NCBI RefSeq assembly: GCF_021347895.1 | Contig: NC_067121.1 | Coordinates: 29,685,974-29,749,973 of the forward strand | Length of the DNA stretch: 64,000 nucleotides | From: Acanthochromis polyacanthus | Taxonomy: Eukaryota > Chordata > Actinopteri > Pomacentridae | Direction of reading: 5' to 3' | Part shown: positions 48,401 to 58,411 of the stretch, piece by piece | Position numbering within the stretch: the stretch's first letter is position 1 | Layout: each line of letters starts with the position of its first letter | Made by a program: the position numbers and the translations under genes | Notes under the pieces: generated by a model | What the model was told of the DNA's origin: nothing | The model's input: only the letters and a program-made list of their open reading frames with translations | Databases searched by the model: none

Positions 48401-51400
48401 CACTAAATGACGTCTGTTTGTGTTTTGTTTTGTTCGTGTAATGAAATGTTGCTGACAGAAAACGGATGATAAGCGGGAAGTCAGAGTTCTTGATAACGTG
48501 CCCACCAACAGTAACTGTTGTTACGAGACAAATTTACTGAGCAAATAGTGATTAGTAAGGCATGTAAAAACAAAAGGAAGAATTTGATTTACAAATGTGC
48601 AACCTTACCTGTTAGCTGTCTGAGACGTCTGGGCAGCTAAACCAACACAATGTGTGTTAAACCAGAGACAATATTGTTTCTTTGGACTTCTGTGACATCG
48701 TATTATCTCATCTTTGCTGGGCGGCAGAATGCCTGCATGGTCTCATGATACATGTGTTAATGTTCTCTCCTCTTGCACATGTCTGCATTAGTGGAGCCAG
48801 GTGGCTTCAGATGATGACAGCGTTCTCTCTCTGTGATAATGCCATCAGGGTCGCAGCTCCAGGTTCATGTGTTGCTCATGGATGACACTTTTATGACCCA
48901 CGGAAAAATGCATTTTATGGCGCTTGTTGTGACCCACTGATCCTAACACTCCGACGACCTGCAGTAACTCTTTCTGGCAACATCAACTTAAACGTGTGAG
49001 GGCGTTAATCCAGAACTGTTACACTTCAAACACATTGTTCCGCACTAAAAGCGGCTCATTTATCCCACTGGAGAGCCATTAGACACGCTTCTTCACAGCT
49101 CCTCTCTTTGGAAAGAAAGCTACAGGGACCCTGATGTAAATCACTTTTCACTCAGGTTTACCATTAGGCAACCAATAAGTTAACCTCTAATAGGTACGTC
49201 TAATGAGTTTCAGGCTGCGCTGTTCAACGCTGCACGTGAAGCTTAAAAAAAGCACTGTTCCCTGTAATGTGTGGCTAGTTAGCCAATCAGCAGCTGATAT
49301 TTAGCAAGATAATCACTATATAATGATGGAGATGTGATCTAAGTCTTTTATTCTTTTCTCTCTTTTTTTGTAACTTCCTGCAGACAACAAGCTGTAAACA
49401 CATACCTGTGGTCTTATAAAGTGTATTTGACCAAATGTTGGTGAATGCCTGCCTATTTACACATCAAGTTGATACTCTGATTTCTCTTTTTGCTCCATTG
49501 TCAAGTCATTAACTACTAAATAGTGTCAAGTAGTCAGGCCAATTTCCACAAAGTTACATTCTGCACAGCTAAACTGCATTCTCAAATGTATATTGAGGGA
49601 AATGTACTCTCGGCTGAATTGGGTTTATTTGCAACGTTTCAAAAAATTGTTTTCAAATCTTTGCCATTTATTTTATTGCTTTACTGTTGCTCCTTTTCAT
49701 CCAACCAGTTACGTGTGTGATGGGATGGGAGAAGCTTAAAACATGAAGTGGAGGGAGTAGTGTGTGTGTAGCAGAGAAGGCAGTATTTTCAGAACCACAG
49801 TTGTAAAACCGCATTTCTCAGACCCTTGTTTTGCAATAACTCTTTCTTAGGAAAGATAATTAGTAAAACAGATGTAGCCACATACATTAGTGATCACCCA
49901 GTTTGGTTTGTGGCCCTGTCAGGACCAAGAAAGGTCCAAGAAGTATAGTCCTAAACTTGCAGCCTCCTATGCTTCACACACAATAAAGTTGAATTTTAAC
50001 TCAAGTCCTGGTATCTTCCCAACCCTGACCAAGTCATTTTGGTACTGAGACTTAACCAGACTTCTAAAATGTAGTTATTGTTGTGTCAGTCAAGCCATGT
50101 CATTTTCCTGAACCATAACCACACCGTTCTGGTGCCAAACCTCAACCAGAGAATGAATGAAAACGAAAGGATCAACAACTGAAAAGGAAACTTAAGTCGA
50201 ATGATTCCACGACGGAAGTCCAGTCACTTACTTCTGGAGCTGATATTCACAATTGTTGCCATTATCAGCATTTTAAGTTTTACTTTTAAAACTTATTCCT
50301 AATAAAATACACAAATCTCCCTCTCTTTGCAGCCCCAACTCTGAGGCACACAATGCACTGATTGGTTACAAATCAAGAGTTTTAGTCGATCAACACTGAA
50401 GGATAAATGTTCAAAGTTTTTCTTATGATAAAGTCACTTCAAAAACATTTTGCATTGGACTTTGTGATTCTGAAATCTGACACGGAGATTTTCATCTTTA
50501 CTGTAAATGTATGTTGGCTACAAATATTGGTTATTAGTCTCCTTCATTGCTAATAATTATATGTACTGGCCTTGAAAAAAACAACAACATATGGCTCAAT
50601 CCCTACAAGTGAATCATGTCATTCAAATGGGGATCCAAATCAGCAGCAAAACTTTTCATTTTGACTCTGGAGGTTGTTGTTTGAAAGTGCTATCGTGGTA
50701 GTGGAAGGGGAGGAGGATACTGAGTGAAATGAGTAGCAAAAATCACAGATTTACACTATGTCAGTCTGACTAAGTGCTACATGCTCCACTATGTTCATCA
50801 GGTAGTTATTTGTTTTAAACATTTATTATTAAATTGGTTTCTGACTTTTTTCTTTTTGAATTTAAAAACAAAAATCAAAAACAGTTTCTGTCTTTACCTG
50901 AAAATAAAGCTGAGGAGAGTAGCTTTTTTTCCCATTATACTTCAGTTATTTGCATAAAAATGTAAATAAAGTACCAATTTAAAGTGGCTTTGCAGCTCAT
51001 AACTTTATATCTAGCAGTCTTTTTTGTACTACGGTGTGTTGGATTACTTGTTCAGTCTATAAAATGTGAGAAAACGGTGAAATGCCAATACTCAAAATCC
51101 AAAGCACAGTCAGAAGTCTCAATATATTCAGTTGTTATGGGGTTGTATAAAAGAATGCAACATTTGAGAAGCTAAAGTTGCACATTATGAAGTTGTTTCA
51201 GCACTAAAACATTAGTGAGCAGCACCTGTCTCGGCTGTCCCGGTTGTGTCGATCTCCAGAGTGGTTCAAATTAAACCCAACCCCACCCGACTCATATTAT
51301 TCAGTCAGTCACCCTGTTCCTTATAGATTATTACTCCCAGCCCAGTCAGCCGCCCTCCATCTCCGTCTGTCCTGCTTTCCTGTCTGATTCCGTCCTGAGA

Positions 51401-53359
51401 GACTCTCCGACACCCACCGGCTCGGATGTTGTCAGTCGGTTAATAAAACCACCTGGTGGGAGAAACACTGAGAGACTAGTGAGGTCATCCAGATTCACCC
51501 CCCTCTCCTCACCATCCTCCTCCAAGCGCTGCAGTGTCCACACCTCTGATTACGTCCTGTGTGTGGGCTCCAGCGTGCGGGAAATCAGGAAAAAGAAGAA
51601 AAGCTTATGTTTTTGTGGCATAGAGCGGATTATGAGGGGAAAGAGCAGCGGTTGTAAAGAGTGTGTGTGTGCAGATGTGCGTGTTTTGGTTGGTGTAGGG
51701 GGGCAGCTGGGTCGGGTTGGGGCCCCTAACCTACCTATCTGAAGCGAGGCATGGGACCTGCTATCTGTTTCTCATTTTGGCGGCGCTCTGTGGTTTTCCA
51801 GCAGTGACAGGCCTCAGAGTGGAAACTGGCACTAACGAGCAATTACATCCTGCCTGCCTGCCAGGGATTATGGGATTACAGAGTGACCGGGCTTCAGTCT
51901 GCGCTCCCTTTCTGCACTCTCATTTTGTCATTCCCTGCGTTCACCCTTATCTCTGCTTTTAGACGCCTCCCATTCAATGCTTCAATTATCTTTTCCTCAC
52001 TCTCCTTTCCCCTGGACACTAACCCGTTCTCCATTTTTTAATTCTCTCTTTCTCTTATCGTGTGTTTGTTTTATTATCTCCTTCTCTTTATCGCTCCCTC
52101 TCCAGCTTTCTTCCTCCTTCGTGGCTGCCTCACATAGTTAAGACACGCTGCCGTTAACTGCTGAAGAGTGAAATTGGTTTGGCCGTAAAGGGGAAGAAAG
52201 CACACTTAGCAAGAGAAAAATACGCTTAATGTGTATGCGGCTTTAAATTAGAAGCGTGAAAATGAGAAACAGAAGGTCGAGATGAGAATCAAGAGTAAGT
52301 ACAGAGCAGCGTGACTCCTGGACGTCATATTAATGCCTAAAAAGGCTAAAGAAGGTATTTTATGTTACAGCAAATCATTTTTTCTTTCAAGAGGTCTTTT
52401 CTTAGACTCTCAACTCAGATAAAAGTGAAAACTGAACACTCGGTGAAACACCCTGAAGCCTCTTGTATGACACATTCATGAAAAAAATACTCTGGCAACC
52501 AGAGTGATACAAACAAGATTAAAGCAGAGTTACAAAACCAGTTTTCACACTGTTCTGGATGCATATATGCAGTGCTTTGGGGCACACGCAGATATCATCA
52601 TGCTATGCTTTGCAGGACCTCCCCAGATTTCTCAGAGTCTGGTAGTGATCAGGCAGCTCTCCTGGTGTTCAGCCTCCCTCTCCTGCATCTCCTCTTACAC
52701 CGCAGGTGTCTTTTATTGAGCCAGCGGTGATTTACTGTACTCCTCGCTGCTGCAATCAGGTACCTCGATAGTGACAGGTTAAAGCTGCAGGTCAGAGCAT
52801 TTTCCGTACGTGCATGGCAGAGCTGAGCGCGTCTCTAATAGGAGGTCATTATCAGAGAAGTTTGGCTTTTACGGGGAGAGGAAACAGCAGAGAGCTTGGA
52901 GGTTCTTTTTTTTGTTTTTTTTACAAGGTGAGAGGTTTATGGAGGCTCTGTGGGCAAAGCTCAAGTCTGAGGATGTAATGGTATACAGTAGGCACACAGA
53001 TCACTAATCAGAAACACATTCTGCTGTGTTGTCCTGCTTTCTGTCTCAGCGAAGACACATCTCTCTTAGAAATGATAATAATAATGGAAGTATAGTAAGA
53101 CAGGAAATCGCTGTGTTATAAATACTGCCTTACAAATGCAGTAGCTACAGTAGAGTTCAGGATAAAATGGAGCTTTTGGGGCTCTTTGCCAAATATTTGA
53201 CATTTAAGTAAGTTGTAAAATCTTCATTGAATGTTTTTTAGGTTGATTGGTAGTGACATCACATAAAACCTAAAAGAGCAGATACTACATGCTATGCTTG
53301 GAAAATTAAAACAAGATCGGGGGAAGAAAGGAAATATGTTCTTGCATACTGTATACGGA
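42475..53359. other. Intergenic or candidate artn first-intron sequence
   Basis: About 11 kb with no recognised gene. The stretch 43980-45250 is very AT-rich. The block 45270-46640 is more complex and might be conserved non-coding DNA, but this cannot be judged from one genome. Several open frames of 80-126 codons (for example 45758-46138) have no recognisable homology and no splice context. Confidence 0.5.
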
Positions 53360-54290
53360 CTTAAGCTGTCTCGTGCATTTCGACCAATAAGCCTGTCTAA
53401 TAAATCTGGAGGTCTGGCAGCTGATCCTTTGGGTCCTGTGAGTTGCAGGTTGGATTTGGATATATTTCAATGCATCTCACAGATGCTCGATCAGATTGGG
53501 ATCTGGAGAGTTCGAAGGTTGAATCAACAGTTTAGCTCTTGGTCGTGTTCCTCGAGTCACTCCTGAGCAGTTTTTGTGGTCTGTTGGTGTGTATCACCCC
53601 ACTCAGAAAGGCTGCTGGCATTAACCGTCGTCCTGCAAGTCAAAATTGACCCTTTTTAAAGTTTGGAAATCTATGAACATTTTTTGGTGGAAAAAAAATA
53701 AATGTTAAAAATATTTCTTAAGAACATTTTAAAAAATCAAGCAAAATCCAGTGAAATTTGCTGGATTTTGGTAGATTTTTTTGTAAATGTTCTTAAAGGA
53801 AATATTAGAAGTTTTACTGATATATATGTAATCACTTTAGATATTTTTAGGATTTTTTTGGAAGATTTTTAACTCATTTTTTAAAAGTATTTACAAGATT
53901 TTTTTTGCCAAATTTGGGGGATTTTTTTTTAAATAAAACTTTTAAGCGAAACTTTTAATCAATTATTGAAATGTTCTTCCTGAATGTTTTGCAAATTTTC
54001 AGAAATTTTGGGAATTTTTTTTAGATAATGAAACAATATATTCTTCAGTGCCCATACATGAAGACAACAGGAGGGTTAAGGAGTGTATTTGCTGTAAGTT
54101 GATGGGATTGATCTGTTACAGTGTTCAGGAGGGTGGTACGTGTGAAAGTAGCATCCACGTGAATGCCAAAACCCAGTGATTGCCCCCAGAACATTCCATC
54201 GTAACCAGACGATCAGCGTCACCTGTCTGTGGTTTTAAGGTTGTGGCTGATCAGTCTACACACATGTGGTGTCTGAGAAACATTTTCAAC
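53360..54290. mobile_element. Dispersed repeat interrupted by a nested element
   Basis: The flanks 53440-53620 (gattgggatctggagagttc) and 54080-54290 (ggtggtacgtgtgaaagtag, tgcccccagaacattcc) read as two neighbouring parts of one common fish DNA repeat, known from memory. It is split here by the element at 53621-54079. Outer borders are approximate. Confidence 0.55.
53621..54079. mobile_element. AT-rich inverted-repeat element nested in an older repeat
   Basis: Starts TTAACCGTCGTCCTGCAAGT and ends with a related inverted sequence (...GACAACAGGAGGGTTAA). The inside is AT-rich with repeated ttttaagaacattt-like blocks and their complements. TTAA at both termini could be target sites of a piggyBac- or Kolobok-type element, but that is inference. 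No open reading frame is present. Confidence 0.6.
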
Positions 54291-54685
54291 ATCAATATTT
54301 ATTTTGTGATTCCAAATAAGAAAGGAAAGTGTGGATATAGACTTAGCTCACTGGTTTTTACCTCAGCTTTGTAACTTCTGGTGTTGTCTACCATGCCCAG
54401 CAGTCGAGTAAAGCTCTGGTCGAACTTACTGGCTCTGGCTTTTTGTGTTGTTCTTGCTTCTGGAGAACTTCCCCACTTAACTAACTGTGAACAACAACTG
54501 GGGCGCAGAGGACCGACTACGTAAATGAAAGGTGACAAGAACTCCGCTCACCCCGCTGCAGACATACAGCCTGATGGACAAACCAAAGGCTTTAATCAGC
54601 CAAACAAGGAAGAAAACACATGCTTGACTTTCTAAACACACATCCAAACATACACGCATGCTTAGTGTTGAATCTGAAACTGTAA

Positions 54686-54801
<116 letters not shown>

Positions 54802-54811
54802 TTGTTTTTCT

Positions 54812-55058
54812 ATACCGGTGGGGACTTACCATTGACTCCCATTCATATCTAACTCCTAACCCTTACCCTAACCTTAACCATCACCAAATCAATGCCTAAC
54901 CCTAAACAAACGTTTTTGCACTTTTACATTTTTTATTAACAACGATATGGCCAAGAAAACGGTGTTGTCACCCGTGGGGACCTCATTTTAGGTCCCCACC
55001 GTAAGACAAGTCCCCACCTTTATAGCAAATAGTCAGGTCAAAGTCCCCACCGGAATAG
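54812..55058. mobile_element. Short inverted-repeat element between two CA tracts
   Basis: Left end ACCGGTGGGGACTT and right end AAGTCCCCACCGG form terminal inverted repeats, with a second internal pair (gtggggacctcattttaggtccccac). The stretch cctaacccttaccctaacctt near the left end is part of the element. It matches a common teleost repeat that usually sits beside CA repeats. About 245 bp, no coding capacity. Confidence 0.7.
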
Positions 55059-55065
55059 CAGAAAC

Positions 55066-55069
<4 letters not shown>

Positions 55070-55162
<93 letters not shown>
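55070..55162. repeat. (AC)46 microsatellite
   Basis: An uninterrupted AC run of about 93 bases, directly after the inverted-repeat element. It is the second of two long CA tracts within 500 bp. Confidence 0.99.
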
Positions 55163-55163
<1 letters not shown>

Positions 55164-56385
55164 TACATGCCATCAGCAGGCTTGTGTCAGTCTGCAGCTC
55201 TTCAGGACTGGTGTCCCTCTCCCCTCCCTCCCTCCCTCCACCCCACCCCTCTACTCCCCCCTTCTCCACCTCATCTCCGAAAAGGCTGCAGGCGTCGGCC
55301 TGTAAACAGCTCCAGAGTGGCGGGGTGAAATGAACCAGCAGACAGGCCCACGAAGACTCCCAGCTCGTTGATCTAAAAAAGGGCTAAGCACTCCCAGCTG
55401 TGGCATTAGGGACTCAGAATGGCAAATCTCCAGAGACCCGGTGAGGATCTGCAGCCCTCCGTCCTGCTTCGCCCCTCTGCCGGGCTCTGAATCAGCCCGG
55501 AGACAGAAGGAGATGGAGAGCTGAGGAGGCAGCACAGTTTGGTTTTAGGGTTGAAGTTTGTCTGTCTTGTCTGTCTGAGTTATGCTCAGTTTGCCTCTCC
55601 TCGTCCTCGGTGTCTGCAGTTTCTCCTTGCCTGGACTGGATCGCTGCAGCTGGAATAAATGCATCAGCAGATCTTACCGTGACCTGTGATCCATAACCCC
55701 TTTGTCAGTCTTCCATCTTGTTGCACAGATCAAACTGCAGAGATTGTTTTTGAGAGTTAAATAAACACGGTGTGCAGCTTATCGGCGAGATCTGCGAATA
55801 CATGAATGGTGCACGCTGGAATACGTTCCGCTGGGTGTGCTGTGTTGCTGTAGTTCAGTGCCAAGGTTAAACAAAGCCTCTGAGAGATGACAGATGTGGT
55901 TTCAAAGATGCTGGAGGAAACTGCTGTTTCAGAAAAGAAATGTTGCAGATGTGTGGTGCTGAATTCATTAGCAAGCAAGCAGAAAATAATTAAGAGAACA
56001 ATTAAGCATTGAAATGACAGAAAGGGGAAGGAAGTTATAAAATGTGAGAAGAAGCCAAATGAAAGTGTGTTCTGTTGCTTCTTAAAGATGTAGAGTGATT
56101 TGGCTCCTTTGAGACTTGGCGTTTCACTTGATCTTGACCTTGGAAAATCCACAAATCTCCTCCTGCAGGTCAGAATGCCCTGCAGCTATTTAAACTCAGT
56201 GAGTCTATTTATGGAGATTTAATAGTTTGACCGATTTAAGTCAGTTATCAAACAAAAATACAAATAATGGCTGCTGCTTGCTTCTGTTTTGTATCATATT
56301 TAATACAATTTAGACACAGATGACAAATTTAAAGAAACAACAGAACTCTTGACCCCCGCAGCCAGTGGGTCTGGTGGCTCTTACA
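55163..56385. other. Non-coding stretch with CCCT microsatellite
   Basis: A pyrimidine tract with (CCCT)n lies near 55215-55245. The rest shows no gene or repeat that I recognise; the minus-strand frames at 55251-55535 and 55757-56152 have no known product. Confidence 0.5.
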
Positions 56386-56389
56386 CTGG

Positions 56390-56622
56390 TAAATGGTTGT
56401 ATTTATATCACGCTTTTATATGATGATATGTCACATTTACCCATTCACACATTGATGACGGGAGCTGCCATGCAAGGTGCTAACCACGACCCATCAGGAG
56501 CAATTAGGGGTTCGGTGTCTTGCTCAGGGACACCTTGACATGAACACGACGGGCCAAGGATCGAACCGGCAACCTTCCAGTTACAAGACGGCCACTCTAC
56601 CCACTGAGCCATGCCGCCCCCG
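56390..56622 (-). mobile_element. tRNA-derived SINE
   Basis: On the minus strand the head reads GGCGGCATGGCTCAGTGGGT (A-box-like) and, further in, GGTTCGATCC, an exact tRNA-type B box. This is followed by a tRNA-unrelated body (ccctgagcaagacaccgaac) and an AT-rich tail ending in tataaatacaacca. This is the arrangement of RNA polymerase III-driven SINEs. It is not a functional tRNA gene: the head lacks a foldable acceptor stem partner. Confidence 0.75.
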
Positions 56623-56649
56623 GGGGGAGGACATTTTGCTGCCATGGTT

Positions 56650-56845
56650 TGGGCACAGGGCTGCACAGTGGTTGGTGGTTGCACTGTTACCTTGCAGCTA
56701 GAAGATCCTCGGTTCGTGTCCCAGCTTGGATCTTTCTGCATGAGGCTTGCACGTTCTTGCTGTGCATGTGTGGGTTTTCCCCGGTTACTCCAGCTTCCTC
56801 CTACAGTCCTAAAAAATGCTGATGTTAACTGGTAATTCTGAATTG
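56650..56845 (+). mobile_element. Truncated SINE fragment, same family as 30099-30469
   Basis: Starts gggcacagggctgcacagtg, includes gatctttctgcatgaggctt and gtgggttttccccggttact, and stops after gaattgtcc. Compared with the copy at 30099-30469, which lies on the other strand, it holds the head and middle and lacks the tail. It is more worn than that copy and sits back to back with the SINE at 56390. Confidence 0.7.
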
Positions 56846-56869
56846 TCCATCAGATGAAAATGATGTGAA

Positions 56870-57105
56870 TCATCATGCTATGTCCTTCAAAAGTCACAGA
56901 TCTCAACCCAATTTAACAGAAATGTAGCATTTTGGACTGACATGTTGGACAGCTCTCCACCACCATCACTGAAACACCATATGAGGGAATATGTTTTGGA
57001 AGAATGGTGTTCCGTGCCACAGGGCATTGATTCCGTTCTGTTGATTCTGTTCTGGCAGCACATGGTGTCCCAACACCCTGTTAAGACCCCTTTTTGTTTT
57101 AAAAA
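56870..57105 (+). mobile_element. Tc1/mariner-like transposase C-terminal fragment
   Basis: An open stretch includes SSPPPSLKHHMREYVLEEWC, which resembles the C-terminal end of a Tc1-like transposase (compare SPPPSSKHQMREYLLEEWC from other fish copies, from memory), followed by a worn continuation through CAACACCCTGTTAAGAC. Upstream, atctcaacccaatttaacag is a decayed LNPIE segment. It is only a short 3' piece, broken by stops. Confidence 0.6.
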
Positions 57106-58340
57106 ATATTTTGTAACTCATCCGTGCATAATCTCAGCTACTAAGCTAACAAAGACAAGATGTTCATATTTGAACATCTACAATTACATAACAACAGGGC
57201 TGAGAAGGATCCTGTGATATGATCAAAAGCTCCAGAAGAGCCACAAATTGGACTTGCTATTAAATTGTTTCTGCTGTTTTTGAGATCAAGGATGAACATC
57301 TGATATCAAATCAACGTTGACAGTGTGTTAAATACAAGGAAGGCGATTACAAGATGCTCCAGTGCATTCTTGGAAACTGTGATGGTCATTTCTGAAAGTT
57401 ATTTTTGATATATTACATAAAAACTATGCAACGTACCTGTTTGGTCAGTCTACCATTTTAGTCCAGAATGGAAGATCTTAAAAACAAAGGGAAGGAATTG
57501 CATGACCTTTCTGTATAGACGTCTGCGGCTCTCATGGAGGAAATCTCACAAGTTTTCTTACTCCCTTGTTTGTCTTGTTGTGCCACAGTAGATTATAGTT
57601 TTCTCTCTAAATCTACTGGATGCTCCTTTTGCTTCTTAAAATACTGCTGGATACAGATCAGGGACATCTAAAGTTCCTCCCACAGAGAACTGCTCCGTCT
57701 TTTGAAGTGCGTGATGCTCTGACCTCCGCTGCGTTTTCACTTCTGGTGGGCCACAACAGAAACCATTGACTTCATGTTACGGGCGCTTCCCAGCACAATC
57801 CTCCACTCTGCACGTACTATATATAAACATCTGCATCCGTGACATCTCTTATCACCTGTCCTGCATCTCTGTGGTTTTTGTCCAGGACCTCCGCGAAGTG
57901 CTCCCGCTATGCCTGGTTCCCCCTGCTTGTACCTCTGCCGCAGGAATAACCCTGAAGAATGCTTTTGACAAGTATATCGCAGATGCTGTGGCTTTTGTTG
58001 CAGAACTGGGGCTGTTTGCATGGATGTATGAACAGACAAGCCAACACTAGCCACACTAGTTGGCAGCAAACACTGTTTTTTTACTGAAGCGGCAACAAAA
58101 ACAACGTTCTCAAGCATTGAGGACGTGATTTATGTGACACGTTGGGTTGCTCGGGGGCCCGCGGGACTGGGTTTATTTACAGTATCTGGACAATTGTGAA
58201 TGTATAGACATCATATTGCCCGCATGTTGTGCCTGTAGTTTATGTTACCCTTTTCAAAGGGAGCTCTGGGAGAAGGAAAGCTGACAGAGTGAAGCCTTGT
58301 TCTCTTTCTTACATTCCTCTCTTTCTGTTTTCGTGTCCAG
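57106..58340. other. Non-coding stretch upstream of artn exon
   Basis: An open frame at 57766-58050 (with a minus-strand partner at 57737-58117) has more even composition than its surroundings and sits behind an acceptor-like ttttgtccag at 57883. No product was recognised. Nothing else was seen. Confidence 0.4.
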
Positions 58341-58411
58341 GTGGGACCAGATGGAGGGTTCGGAGGAAGGATAGACAGGAGATTACCTATGTGATGTCAG
58401 CCAAGGCCAAG
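58341..58411 (+). CDS. artn: artn exon with the chosen start codon
   Basis: A pyrimidine-rich tract and gtgtccag precede 58341; donor gtttgt follows 58411. The chosen ATG is at 58394-58396 and encodes MSAKAK before the exon end. The whole exon is open in this frame, so it could also be coding throughout. Upstream ATGs lie at 58351 (seven codons, then TAG) and at 58389 (immediately followed by TGA). Confidence 0.7.

Noticed and set aside
54848..54905. Telomere-like CCTAACCCTTACCCTAACC text
   Set aside because: It is an irregular part of the short inverted-repeat element flanked by CA tracts, not a TTAGGG array.
56560..56622. tRNA gene on the minus strand
   Set aside because: It has A- and B-box-like text but no proper acceptor-stem pairing, and it continues into a SINE body.
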